Assembly (NCBI GenBank): GCA_018806915.1
Contig: JAGKQI010000087.1
Span: 1,364,001 to 1,428,000 of the forward strand
Length of the DNA stretch: 64,000 nucleotides
Reading direction: 5' to 3'
Source of the DNA: Phytophthora colocasiae
Lineage: Eukaryota; Oomycota; Peronosporomycetes; Peronosporales; Peronosporaceae
Made by a program: the position numbers and the translations under genes. Numbering within the stretch: position 1 is the first letter of the stretch; every line of letters begins with the position of its first letter. Below are positions 20,873-31,358 of the stretch, in pieces. The notes under the pieces are model-generated. The model was not told the origin of the DNA. It worked only from the letters and a program-made list of their open reading frames with translations, and searched no databases.

Positions 20873-21343
20873 TTAATGTACAGTGCTGTTCGTAATTGCT
20901 CGATGATGATGATGCTCGTGTGGGGTGAGTTGGCCCACACACAAATAGGAATGTTGATGCTCAAGTCACATTGCTCCGGAGCTCCTGACCACCTGGCAAT
21001 GATAAGTCATCATCAGTAATGACTTGGCCGGTTTGACGAGACATATTCGCTGTTCGCAAGCCTTTCCTGACCACAGACTCGGGTGTGACAAGCTGTTTAT
21101 AACGCAGCTGAGAGACTCGTTCTACCAGACTCCACATATGCGTGTCCGCGAGCTCCTCACATAAAGTATCCATCTCACTGGAGCGAGCATCATCAACCCG
21201 ATTCAAAAGACAACACGGAAAGATGTGCGAATTGACATTGCAACTCTAAAAGCAAGTGCTCACGTTGTCACTGCAAATCTCGAGCCTCTGCACCGGTGTT
21301 CATGAGCGCAATCTCGTGTTGCATGAATCAACAACATGTACCT

Positions 21344-21496
21344 TGTAACGGGGCGGTGCTCCTTGTTTGTGGTAAATGAAACTCTGTCTATTGAATCTGT
21401 GTGGCGCCCGGGTCGGGCGCCGTGGACCAACAAAACACAAGCTAATCTAATTGGTCGCCGTGCACCACGGCGACCGTGTGACAGAAGCCCGTCACA
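21344..21496 (-). repeat. 3' LTR of the Gypsy element
   Basis: On the plus strand it begins TGTAACGGGGCGGTGCTCC and ends AAGCCCGTCACA. It contains an inverted GGCGCCCGGGTCGGGCGCC hairpin. It is identical to 28064-28216. Confidence 0.96.
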
Positions 21497-21554
21497 CCAC
21501 TCCCCACCTTAGAAAGAAGCCTGAAGAGCTTCTCAATCTTCAAATTGCTTCACG

Positions 21555-22427
21555 ATGAACACCACAAGCCACACCTACGCACAGACTCTCCGAGAGTGGC
21601 CGCTGCACGACTGCAGTGGCTTCGAGGCCCCGCTGAGTCCCGACGAGATGCGAGAGTTGTTCCGACGCTGGCGTTCGACGCGGGGCAAGCCCGTCACCGC
21701 GACGCTCGCGGTGACCCAGCGCTCGCTTGATGCCGCGTGGACGGCCTTCGTCCGACGCTGGAACGCAGAGGGTGCGCGACGTTTCATGGCGACAATAGAA
21801 GACCGCGAGGAGACCCATCAGCGCCACGCGCTGGGAGAGCTGGCGGCGCGCGTGTGCTCGCTGTCCTGGGACGAGGATCGTCCTTGCTGTTACGTCCATC
21901 ACCTTGAAGGCTGCGCCGGCTGTCGCCGCTTTGGAACGCCGCGACCGGGCGACGCTGACTGGGCGCAAATCGTGAAAGAGTATCCAGAGACTAAGGAAGA
22001 GAAGCAGTGGATCGAGCTGTATCGCCGGTCGCTGTACGAGGCTAGGCGCGGTTCGCTACCGCGCCCTGAGGATCATCCCGCGCCAACAGAGCCGCCTCGT
22101 ACGCCTCAACGAGGCCCGGAACGTCTTCGAGGAGGGTGGAGCGAGGCTCCCAGCTGTCGTCCAGCGGACCTATCCACCGTACCAGGTACCGGCGAAAGCT
22201 CGGGATACCCCCGTCGCAGTGACGAGCGCTGCGACCACTGGTCGAGTCATCGTGGTCAAGAATGGCCTCCACGATGTGACGAACGTCACCATCACGATCA
22301 ACAAGGGGGGCCGGACCGTCGCGAAGGAACCGAGCGCGAGTGGGCGATGGAGCGTCGCCTGGAGCGCCTGGAGCATAGCGTTGACCAGCTGGAGCATGAG
22401 AATCGGGTCTTGCGGCAGGAGCTGTAG
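21555..22427 (+). CDS. antisense ORF within the Gypsy element, 290 codons, unrecognised
   Basis: The ORF starts at an ATG 58 bp inside the left LTR and runs opposite to gag-pol. Codons up to about 22041 lie in the element's 3' untranslated region; the rest overlaps the end of the integrase frame in antisense. The product has a Cys/His cluster (CCYVHHLEGCAGC) near residue 115 and ends in a coiled coil with heptads (MERRLERLEHSVDQLEHENR). I recognise no family. The region is GC-rich, where long chance frames are common, and the part overlapping integrase may be fortuitous. The unique part reads like real protein. Confidence 0.45.
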   Translation: MNTTSHTYAQTLREWPLHDCSGFEAPLSPDEMRELFRRWRSTRGKPVTATLAVTQRSLDAAWTAFVRRWNAEGARRFMATIEDREETHQRHALGELAARVCSLSWDEDRPCCYVHHLEGCAGCRRFGTPRPGDADWAQIVKEYPETKEEKQWIELYRRSLYEARRGSLPRPEDHPAPTEPPRTPQRGPERLRGGWSEAPSCRPADLSTVPGTGESSGYPRRSDERCDHWSSHRGQEWPPRCDERHHHDQQGGPDRREGTEREWAMERRLERLEHSVDQLEHENRVLRQEL

Positions 22428-25400
22428 GTACCGCGTCACGCGGTACCGGATTATCGCTAGGAAGCGACGCTGGGTGGTAGCGGCGAAGTCGACCGACGTA
22501 CAATGTAGGGTGTAGCTTGATTGTAGGCGGTAGCTGTAGCCGATAAGCATCTCCAATGACTTTCGACACCTTGAACGGTCCAATGAATCGCGGCGCGAGC
22601 TTACTCGCGCCCAAGTTCGTGACGAGCGTTGGGGAAATCCCATTGGTAGATAATAGGACTTGGTCTCCAACGTGGAATGTTTCCATGTTACGGCGCCCGC
22701 TGCGGTCGGCATTCTCCTTCTGGCGATCGACGGCTGCAGCAATCGCATCGCGGACGTAGCGGACAATTGACTCACGCTGTTGCACGAACTCACGGACAGC
22801 CGCAGCGTCGCTTCGCTGCGGCGCCGCGTTGGGCGCAAAGTTTGCTGGCGGAGGCTCAGTAGGCGCGACCGGATCGGGGGCAGTGTGAAGCTCGGCTGCG
22901 CGACGTGGACGCGGGTTGATTAGCGTCCGACTGGTCCAAGCGGCAACGTCCCGTGGAGAAGCAGTCGCCGCTCGCGCGGCGGCCCGTGTAAGAGGACGCT
23001 GGCTTGGGGTCCGCGCGGAAGACCTCGTGCTCACCGCGTTCACATTCGGGACAGCGGCCATCTCGTGCGTCGCGACGGAGGCACCACCAGTGGGGGTGGC
23101 AGTTGCAGCGTCGTGATTCTCGGACAGTTGAACTGGAAGGGGGCGCTCCAGCCCAAGGAGCGCCGGAACGCGCGGGTGACGGCCGAAATTTACGAAGAAC
23201 GGCGTCAAGCCAGTTGACGCGTGCACGGCATTATTGATGGCGAACTCCACCATCGGCAGGAAAGAGCTCCATGACTTGAACGACGTGGCAAAGCTGCGTA
23301 GTACATCTTCGACGACTCGGTTAGCGCGCTCGGTTTGGCCGTCCGTCTCTGGATGCGACGCGGTGGACATACTCAGCCGCGTCCCCAACAGCTTGAAGAG
23401 CTCCCTCCAGAAGGCGGACGTGAATCGAGGATCCCTGTCGGACACAATCGAGGATGGAAGACCGTGGTTGCGATACACCACGTCAACGAAGAGCGCAGCA
23501 GACTGTTGCGCAGTGATCGAGGCTGCTACCGGAGTGAGATGAACCATCTTACTGAAGCGGTCGACGAAGACCAGAATACCCGTACGACCTCGGGTATCCC
23601 GAGGTAGGCCGAAGACGAAATCCATGCTCACAGACGACCACGCATCAGTGGCGACTGAGAGCGGTCGGAGCGGGGCCTGCTTTGATGGAGCCGGTTTCAC
23701 GCGCTGGCACGCTTCACACGAGCGCACCCACTTTCTCACCCACTTGTACATGTGTGGCCAATAAAAGTCGCGAGAGAGAGATGCAAAGGTCTTCTCGCGA
23801 CCGAGGTGGCCGCCACTTGGGGTGTCATGGAACTCGTGGATCAACCGAGCTCGGAGGTCGTCGTCAAGCGGGACGACGACGCGGGGGCAATCTTCTTGGT
23901 CGACGCGGTAAGTCAGCAGCGCCTTCAAGTGAGTAGCGGCCGACACGAGCGCGTGCTCGTGAGGACAGCTTGCGCTCAGCTGAGCCACTGGGGTTGCGCA
24001 GGAAGTCGATCAGCTCGGAACAGGACGCGTCATCTTTATACGCGTCGACGATCAGGTCACGTAGCGGTGTGGTCGCTGTGACTTCAGCGGCAGCGACGCT
24101 TTCGGCGATACAGACGGAACAGTCGTCATCATCCTCGTCGCCAACTGCGTGGCGGCCGCGCTGCACGTAATCTGGCCGGCGTGAAAGCGCGTCGGCGAGG
24201 ATGTTGGACTTGCCCGGTTTGTAATGCACGACGAAGTTGTACTCGGAGAAGAGCGATAACCAGCGTGCCATGCGCTGGGACAAGTGGGGGCTCTTCGTCG
24301 CTGTCCTCAGCGACGCGTGATCTGTGTAGATTGCGAAGGACTTCTCGCCTAGAGATACACACGGAACTTGATGAGTGCGTAGCGCATGGCAAGCAGCTCT
24401 TTATCATGGACCGGATAATTCCGTTCCGCCTGCTTCAGTTGTCGCGACTGGTAACTCACCACTCGCTCGCGGCCCACGTCATCGTCAAACTGCATCAAGG
24501 CACAGCCGATCGCGAAGTCACTCGCGTCGCATACAACGTGGAACGGCTTGGAGTGATCTGGAAGCATCAAGACGGAGCGCGGTCGACAAACTCGTCTTCA
24601 CCGCGTCGAAGGCTGTTTGGTGCTCGGGGCGCCATGACCACATGGCGTCTGCCTTCAGGAGTTGAGACAGCGGTTGGATGGTCAGCGCGAAGTTCTTCGA
24701 GTAATGGTGAAGATACGTCGCGAGCCCCAGCCACTGCCGGAGCTGCTTCTGATCCTGAGGCACGGGCCAAGCGCAGATGGCTTCAATCTTCTCGGGGTCA
24801 GCACGGACACCTTTCGCTTGCTGACGTAGCTCCCGAGCACTGGGATCTCGGGAGCGCAGAAGATACACTTCTTCAAGTTGGCGTACAGCTTGTTCTCTCG
24901 CATCACTTCGAACACCTGCCGCAGGTGTTGCAGATGCACCTCGACGTCCAGTCTAGCCTCGTTCAGCACGGCTGTGGATGAAAATGTCATCGAAGTAGCT
25001 GGGCGCGGAAGTCCCGGTACGGGCGGAGCAAGTTCGACACCATTCGGTTGAAGGTAGCAGGAGCATTCTTTAGCCCCTGAGGCATCACAAGCCATTCCCA
25101 AAGCATTCCACTGGGCGTGCTGACTGCAGTCAGCGGTACGTCCTCCTCCCGCATCAAGATCTGATAGAAGCCGTCCATCAGATCCAATCGCGCTGTATGT
25201 GGTGCTGCCCGACATGAGTGTCGAGCACCATGTCTTTCCTCGAGATCGGCGTCTGCGCCGGGATGGTGGCATCGTTGAGCTTATTGAAGGCGTGGACGAT
25301 CCGCCATCCACCGGTTGCTTTCTTCACGCAAAATGTCGGACTGGAGTGCGGGACAAACTCTCACGGACGTGGCCGGCTTGTCGGCGACCCTCGAAGAAGG

Positions 25401-28030
25401 CGTCGATTGCTTCGACTTGATCACGGGGAAGCGGCCACTGTCTCGTCACGCAATACTTCGCACCAGGCACGAGGTCGATCTCGTGTCGGACTCCGCGGTC
25501 CGGTGGAAGGGGCGGCTGGCACCTTATCAGGGAAGATGTCGATGAACTCGCGAACCAGGGGCGACTGGGTTGCCGGCGGCTTCGAGTGCCGGCAACGACT
25601 GAGCCAAGTAGCGAGCCTCGCGGAGCGGACTTAGGCTCCAGCGCCTTTCGGGCGTTCCCGGGTATTGGACGCTGGGTCACCAGCGTCTACATCGACAGCC
25701 GCGATCGTCGCGGTGTTGTCCGCGACGATCATGCAAACCTGCTCGATCTCACCATGCTTCAAGTCGCGGAGAAAGTGTTTCCAAGACAGACCAGGCAACT
25801 AGGTGATCTCAGACGCATCGCACGGCGGGCGTGCAACTTCGACATTATGCTTTCACGGGATCGATGCCGCGTCATCCCCCACCAGAACGGAGATAACCTC
25901 GGAGTCAGACGCGTCTGACTCATTCGGAGGAACGCGGGGTCGCCGGGGCTTGCGACGGCCACGGCGACGGACTGGCCGGGTAAACACTTCCGTAGCAGGC
26001 AGTGGGAGACCACGCTCGACCAAGTCTGCTGTACTCAGACGCCGAGACACGACATCGGCGTCAACTCTATCAGGGAGCCCCTGCTCAACCACATGCGGGA
26101 GCCCCTGCTCGACCGCGCGTGGGAGACCACGCTCAACCACATCTTCTTGTTCATCGTCAACGGAGAGCCGCTGCTCATCCGGGCGTGGGAACCCCTGTTC
26201 GACCACGGTGTTGTCTGTTGCCGAGAGCCGCTGCTCATCGGGACGTGGGAACCCCGGTTCTACCACGGTGTTGTCTGTTGCCGAGAGCCGCTGCTCATCG
26301 GGACGTGGGAACTCATGCTCGACCACGTCAGACATGTCTTGAGTCACCTGCTCAAGACCGGCACACGTCACAGGCTCGCGAGCACCCGAAGGGCCATCGC
26401 TCACTTCGGATACAGCGGGAGTCATGGAGTTGGGGTCCATGACTGCAACGTGCGGCCATCGGTTGGGCGTCCCGCGCAGGGATGTCAATACCGCATTCAC
26501 ATCAATGTCGCGCGGGCGGACGGTTCGAGCCAACCCAGTCAATATGAGGCTGGTGACGAGCAAGCCACGGGATACCGAAGACACAGTCGAAGGATCCGCT
26601 CAACTCGATCACCAGAAAGTCATCGGACCCATGGAAACCGTCGAACTCGTAAGAGAAGGTGGCAGAACGCCGCGGGACACGCCGCGGCTTCCCGTCAGCA
26701 TACTTTACAACCATGTGGCCGGGGCCGTCCCTAACTCGCGTGTCCGCCGGTAACACCGACAAACTCTCGGCGCGAACGAAGTTGTTCGTCGCGCCTGAAT
26801 CCAGCAGGGCGCGAAGCGGACGCTTCGCGCCATTGACGTGTATACTGAGGATGATCAGTCTCGGATCACTGCCGGAGGTGGTGGCAAAGAATTGCGCATG
26901 AAGCACAGGGGGGCTGGGAGGAGGATCTGCCACCAGAGATCCGTCTTCCACATCACATCCAGTAGGGCGCCCCGCACCTACTGGTCGTCGCCGTTTTTTG
27001 GGTCGGCGACCATATCATCCGCATCGGCGGCAACAACGTGTGCGAGTACCGGCGCAGGGCGCGGCACACAGCCGCGCGGTGTCCGAGTTTCCGACAGCGA
27101 AAGCATCGAAGAGGGCGTGAACCGCGACCAGGATTCGGAGCTGGACGGGCAGATGTCGTCGGCGAGCTGTCATGCCGACGACCACGATAATCTTGGATGG
27201 CGTCAATCTCCATCGGCTCGGGCTCCGTAGTTGGAGGTCTGGTGAGAGAGAATGCCTCGGAGGCGGACACGCTGTAGTCTTCTCGCAGCGCTGTCTCAAA
27301 CGCTTCCTCCAGCGAGTCGGGCGTCTTCCGGAGTCAGATAGAAGCGCTGGTAACCAGCGTTCATGCGCAGAGATAAAGACATGGACTTGAGTCGCCATGT
27401 CCACCGGATTTGTCGTGATGCACGACACCAAGTGACGAGCCCGTTGGATGTACTTTCCCGAGCATGGACATCCGTCCCTGCTTTAGCGAGAGGAACGCCG
27501 AGCGTTGAACACGCTCGTCTTGAGGGGCTCAAAGGCCAGGCGGAGATCGCTCTTTAGTGACTCCATCGTTTGAAAGCAGGAGGGTCGGCTACAAGCTTGC
27601 CGAGCGCCCACTCCTTGGCCTTCCCAGTCAACTTGGACAAAGGAACCGGGTACGAGCGAACTCGGTAGAGACAGCTGCCGAGCTTCGATCGCGATGTCGA
27701 TCTCGCAGAACCAGCGGTTCAGCTGGAGCGAGCGGCGCCATCGCCACTGTAGCAGGAGACATCGAGCTTCACGATGTCAGTCTTGTTCTTGGTCGGCGTG
27801 GGAGTCGTCGCACGCCGACGCAGGTCGGCGAGCTCACGCGCCATGAACTCGTGAGCAGCCAGTCGTTGATCTTCTTCCGTTCCGGCAGTCAGCAAGGTCT
27901 TGATGACTCCTTCTCCGGACACCGCGGCAAGGCGGTGTAGCGCCTCCCACTCGAAGGCGGACACGTGGGGGAAGCTGGCATGCTCGAGGGCAGCACCAGC
28001 CCCTTCAGTGAAATAGGAAGCGTCGTTCAT
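22042..28030 (-). pseudogene. Gypsy gag-pol, multiply frameshifted
   Basis: Gag starts MNDASYFTEGAGAALEHASF at 28030. Later segments give a zinc knuckle CFRCRKLGHRAAVC (about 27120-27080), an aspartic protease with LLDSGATNNFV (about 26800), and an RT with FDLMDGFYQI-like and LVMPQGLKNAPATFNRM blocks (about 25190-25050) and a YFDD active site near 24993. RNase H follows (VCDASDFAIGCALMQFDDD, about 24540), then the linker YNFVVHYKPGKSNILADALS (about 24240). The longest open piece, 23988-22042, is integrase: HHCC (GHLGREKTF...CEACQRVK), core motifs (MDFVFGLP, SDRDPRFTSAFW, HPETDGQTERANR) and a chromodomain-like tail (YLVRWIGPLDDSWEP). Frame changes occur in almost every domain, so no full polyprotein can be made. 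Confidence 0.92.
26060..26320 (-). repeat. in-frame tandem repeats between protease and RT of Gypsy
   Basis: About 60-bp units encode repeats of the form ERGLPRPDEQRLSATDNTVV on the minus strand, with shorter degenerate units to the left. The most similar units are at about 26170-26310. This expands the linker between the protease and RT domains. Confidence 0.7.
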
Positions 28031-28063
28031 GGTCGTGTGGACGGACTACTAAGTGCTACCAGA

Positions 28064-28216
28064 TGTAACGGGGCGGTGCTCCTTGTTTGTGGTAAATGAA
28101 ACTCTGTCTATTGAATCTGTGTGGCGCCCGGGTCGGGCGCCGTGGACCAACAAAACACAAGCTAATCTAATTGGTCGCCGTGCACCACGGCGACCGTGTG
28201 ACAGAAGCCCGTCACA
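28064..28216 (-). repeat. 5' LTR of the Gypsy element
   Basis: Identical to 21344-21496. It lies about 110 bp upstream of the initiator motif of the elicitin-like gene and may influence it. Confidence 0.96.
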
Positions 28217-28329
28217 TACCTAAAGCCTTCGACTATCGCTGGACACCACCGACACCCTGCAAGTGATCAAAACGTATGGCACATTCCGACGCCAGGATAT
28301 CCTACAGTACCAACCAAGTTTCAATCACA

Positions 28330-28349
28330 ACTCATTTTACCACTTCAAC
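28330..28349 (+). promoter_or_regulatory. oomycete Inr/FPR core promoter of the elicitin-like gene
   Basis: ACTCATTTTACCACTTCAAC fits the Inr (TCATTTT) plus flanking region of oomycete core promoters. It lies 59-78 bp before the ATG at 28408, which also supports that start over the upstream in-frame ATG at 28276. Confidence 0.65.
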
Positions 28350-28407
28350 GGCACTAGCTACCATCAACCCCGTAGTATCAACTCAACCTCCCACTCCAAG
28401 TCCAATC

Positions 28408-29073
28408 ATGGCCCCCACTCGCTCTTCCGTCCTCCTCCTCCTCCTCCTCACCTCCTCCGCTCTCGCTTTGCAAGGCCACGCTGACGCCGCTCCGTGCGAT
28501 GCCGACAACTACTCCAAGATCGCCGCTGCCGTCCAAACTCTCCACGCCAACTGTGCCAGTTGGGCCGCCTACCTCGCCAACGGAGGCGTCTCGAACTGCG
28601 ACTCCAAGTGTCACGACGCCGTCGTCAACCTAGTCGACACTCTGCCGGACTGTACGTACGGCGGTCCGTACGGCCAGAACTACAAGGAAGTGGTGGAGAA
28701 CATGGTGAAGTCGTGCGGAGGACAGGAGACGTCAACCTCCGAGTCCATGACGGCTCCGAGCTCCACGACAGCTGCACCCACTGTCACCACAGAGACATCG
28801 AGTGCGGCTACGGCGGCCCCTTCAAGTTCGAACGACAGCAATAACAGTACTGAGACCGCAACGACAGATGCACCGACCGCTACCACTGAAAGTGAAAGCC
28901 CAACAACCAGGAACGACAATGACGCGAAGATCAACACCAGTACCAGTGCAAGTGTTGATGCTGGAGATGCTGGCACTCCAGCGTCGGATGTGTCCACAAC
29001 CTCCGGTGCAAGTGCACAGACCGTCACATCACTCACTGCTATGCTCTTTGTTGCGGCTGTTACACTGCTGTAG
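28408..29073 (+). CDS. elicitin-like secreted protein, GPI-anchored
   Basis: The 221-residue protein begins with a signal peptide (MAPTRSSVLLLLLLTSSALA). Next comes a domain of about 85 residues with six cysteines spaced like elicitin-like proteins (APC, HANC, SNCDSKC, LPDC, KSC). A long Thr/Ser/Ala-rich stalk follows, then a hydrophobic C-terminal tail (TSLTAMLFVAAVTLL) typical of GPI addition. Elicitins are sterol/lipid-binding secreted proteins of oomycetes; elicitin-like members with stalks sit at the cell surface. The stalk would be O-glycosylated, possibly by enzymes like the GT71 protein at 6515. The domain is divergent, so lipid binding is uncertain. The longer frame from 28276 starts upstream of the Inr and is not used. 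Confidence 0.72.
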   Translation: MAPTRSSVLLLLLLTSSALALQGHADAAPCDADNYSKIAAAVQTLHANCASWAAYLANGGVSNCDSKCHDAVVNLVDTLPDCTYGGPYGQNYKEVVENMVKSCGGQETSTSESMTAPSSTTAAPTVTTETSSAATAAPSSSNDSNNSTETATTDAPTATTESESPTTRNDNDAKINTSTSASVDAGDAGTPASDVSTTSGASAQTVTSLTAMLFVAAVTLL

Positions 29074-29186
29074 ACGAGATTGTCTTCGAGGACACCAGAG
29101 TTTAGTGTATACAGTAGAGTATACGCATCACCAATGTCAACCCACAACAACATCATTGTCAGATTTTGCTCGTCCTTGAACACTTC

Positions 29187-30101
29187 ATGATGGTCCTCCA
29201 AACGACAGCAGGACAGGATATTTGGTCGGTGGAGAGTGTTGTGCACTCCATTCTCTTCTACTTGGACCTCCCCACATTCGATGCTCTGTTGCAGTTCATC
29301 CAGGCAGCACCCGAGTTGCAACTGTATCTGAAGGATGACGCACTCTGGGCCCAATTGTCGGAAGCTCATTTCGGAGGCCCTCGATGTCCAGAGATGGCAG
29401 TGGAGCCACATCCATTACAACGCCGGAACTGGGACTGGACTAGTCAAGAGAGAACGTGTGTCCAACTGCAGGAGTTTCTGCAATCCATGGACGATCTCGC
29501 TCGCTTCGACGAGGTCGTGTCCGTCGTGGCAGGAGACATCCAACACGTGAACGCGGTGGACGGACAACCGTTGGATGGTATCGTGTTCCCGACGAACCCG
29601 AACCTCACAAACTTCCACATTGGAGCAGCAGCTGCAGTCTTCAAGCGAGCAGGGTCTGGTCTTGAGCAGTTCGTGAATGATCCATCCTTTCAAGGTGCTC
29701 GACCCATTGGATCTGCTGTGGTTACCCCAGCTTTTGACGCTGGTGTGGATAAACTCATCCACTGTGTCGGTCCTAGTATTATGGTGGCGGATTGCTACGA
29801 ACTACTGAGTCTCACGTACGAGAATGCCATGAACGCGGTGCTGAGGGAGAATCTGCAGTGTGTTGTGATGGCGTCCATCTCGACGGGGAATCTCGGTATT
29901 TTACCGGAGGAAGGGAGTCCAGTGGCTATGCGATCGATCAAATCGTTCTTGGGGAGAACTGGATGGAGGGGGAAAGTTGCTCTCGTGTGCAACGAAGAGA
30001 GTGTATTGCGCGCGTTTACTACTGCGAAGAGTACTTCCATGAAAGCTTTCAATGTTCTCTTGCCGCTACCCGTGAACAACGTCGAGATTTGGCACGGGTA
30101 G
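29187..30101 (+). CDS. F-box-like/macrodomain protein 1
   Basis: The protein has 304 residues. The N-terminus (SVESVVHSILFYLDLPTFDA through DDALWAQLSEAHF, about 14-60) is an F-box-like helical module. A linker contains QERTCVQLQEFLQS. A macrodomain follows at about 105-260, recognisable by VVAGDIQHV (strand and GDI), a Gly/Ala loop (FHIGAAAAVFKRAG), KLIHCVGPS and CVVMASISTGNLG. Macrodomains bind ADP-ribose and derivatives; F-box modules recruit targets to SCF ubiquitin ligases. The combination suggests an adaptor that reads ADP-ribosylated substrates, which is inference. It is a paralogue of the next two genes and convergent with the second, 135 bp away. The ATG at 29187 matches the MM start of the paralogue at 31205. 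Confidence 0.75.
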   Translation: MMVLQTTAGQDIWSVESVVHSILFYLDLPTFDALLQFIQAAPELQLYLKDDALWAQLSEAHFGGPRCPEMAVEPHPLQRRNWDWTSQERTCVQLQEFLQSMDDLARFDEVVSVVAGDIQHVNAVDGQPLDGIVFPTNPNLTNFHIGAAAAVFKRAGSGLEQFVNDPSFQGARPIGSAVVTPAFDAGVDKLIHCVGPSIMVADCYELLSLTYENAMNAVLRENLQCVVMASISTGNLGILPEEGSPVAMRSIKSFLGRTGWRGKVALVCNEESVLRAFTTAKSTSMKAFNVLLPLPVNNVEIWHG

Positions 30102-30236
30102 GCAATGCCTACCTGAATCTTTCAGGATAAAAGCATAGCGATAGCTGAAACCAATCCTTCATAGTTCCTAAATTCTGAATTACAATTGGCACGTTTTGAT
30201 TTACCGTTTAGCACCGTGGACAAGAACAACTCAAAG

Positions 30237-31205
30237 CTATTGCTCTTGAAAGAACGTCCGTTCGACTGGTACTCGTCTAAGATTCCGATCAAGAGCATCT
30301 GTGTACCCCTTCTGGATCGCAGTCAAGTCCAATGTCTCGTTAAAATGTTCCAGTAGAAGTTGCTTCTGTTTCTTGAAAGCTTTCAGCACCGGCTCATCGT
30401 AGCACACGATGGCCAACCTCCCACCCCAATGGTTCGCTCGCAGGAACTTTTGAATCGTACGCAGGGCCACTTGAGCTCCTTCCTCACTCGGTGCTCCCAT
30501 GTTCCCCGTCGAAATCGATGCAACCGTCACACACGTCAACCCCTCATGCAAAATGGTGCTCATCGCGTTCTCATACGTCGTCGCGAGCAGTTCGAAGCAG
30601 TTCGGCATCGTAATTCTCGGGCCAACACAGTGGACCAACGTCCTCACTCCTGCATCAAATGCCGGTGTAGCCACCGCAGATCCTGTGGGTCGACGACCTC
30701 GAAACGAAGGATCATTCACATGATCCGTCAGACCTCGACCTGCTCGACGGAACACCGCTTGAGCTGCACCAACGTAGTGATTGGTCAGATGTGAGTTGGT
30801 AGGGAACGCGATACCGTCTAACGGGTGTCCGTCGATGTCGTGGATGTGTCCAATGTCTCCTTCCAAGATCGTGACGGTCTCATCGAACTGCGTTCGCTCG
30901 TCTGTCGACTGTAGAAACTCCTGTAGCTCTACACAGGTGCGCTCCCTGTCTTTCCAGTTCCAGCCTCGGTCTATTGTTGGCAGTGTGAGGAACCGCAGCT
31001 CCACGTCTCGAGGTCCCTTAAAGTGCATTTTCGATAGTTCGGTCCATAGAGAATTATCTTGCAGATACCCGTGTAGCTCGGGCGATGATTGGAATGCGAA
31101 TAGGATGGCGTCGAAACTGGGCAAATCCAGATAAAACAGGATGGAGCGAGTCACACCTTCCACTGCGAACACCTGCAGAGCGGAGGACGAGGACCGAGAC
31201 ATCAT
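30237..31205 (-). CDS. F-box-like/macrodomain protein 2
   Basis: A 322-residue paralogue of the gene at 29187. The F-box-like segment is at about 14-62 (GVTRSILFYLDLPSFDAIL, NSLWTELSKMHF). The macrodomain is at about 107-265: VTILEGDIGHI, NHYVGAAQAVFRRAGRGL, TLVHCVGPR and VTVASISTGNMG. The position of the usual NAAN motif reads FPTN, as in the sister gene. A basic C-terminal extension of about 35 residues (LDRNLRRVPVERTF) is not in copy 1. It is divergent from copy 3 with 153 bp between the ATGs, so the two may share a promoter region. No introns. Confidence 0.77.
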   Translation of the reverse strand: MMSRSSSSALQVFAVEGVTRSILFYLDLPSFDAILFAFQSSPELHGYLQDNSLWTELSKMHFKGPRDVELRFLTLPTIDRGWNWKDRERTCVELQEFLQSTDERTQFDETVTILEGDIGHIHDIDGHPLDGIAFPTNSHLTNHYVGAAQAVFRRAGRGLTDHVNDPSFRGRRPTGSAVATPAFDAGVRTLVHCVGPRITMPNCFELLATTYENAMSTILHEGLTCVTVASISTGNMGAPSEEGAQVALRTIQKFLRANHWGGRLAIVCYDEPVLKAFKKQKQLLLEHFNETLDLTAIQKGYTDALDRNLRRVPVERTFFQEQ

Positions 31206-31358
31206 GCTGGACGGTCAGATCAAATACCGAATAGTACGCGGTCTACTATTGTTATTCTTCTAGCTCCGCCAGATTCTAACGATAACCAGATCTGATTCTA
31301 AATTTCCGACCAATCATACGTCTCCATCCCAATCCTTCTCTGCATTCGAGAAGACGCG

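Larger units (their letters stand above)
21344..28216 (-). mobile_element. full-length Gypsy LTR retrotransposon with identical LTRs and TSD TACCT
   Basis: The 6873-bp element is bounded by two 153-bp LTRs that I find identical base for base. The 5-bp duplication TACCT sits at 21339-21343 and 28217-28221. It is read on the minus strand: TCTGGTAGCACTTAG after the right (5') LTR is a plausible primer-binding site, and AAGGTGGGGAGTGG before the left (3') LTR is a polypurine tract. Domain order is gag with CCHC, protease, RT, RNase H, integrase and a chromodomain-like end, which is Ty3/Gypsy order. The internal reading frame is shifted many times despite the youthful LTRs. Confidence 0.96.

Noticed and set aside
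20961..21206. Minus-strand 81-codon ORF (MNRVDDARSSEMDTLCEELA)
   Set aside because: Protein-like but short and unassigned; it may belong to the Copia fragment split by the piggyBac-like insertion, but the link could not be shown.
24181..24981. Plus-strand 266-codon ORF opposite Gypsy RNase H
   Set aside because: It is fully antisense to recognisable RT/RNase H sequence and GC-rich; unlike the ORF at 21555 it has no unique region.
28276..28407. Upstream in-frame ATG for the elicitin-like gene
   Set aside because: It lies 5' of the Inr motif and would bury the signal peptide.
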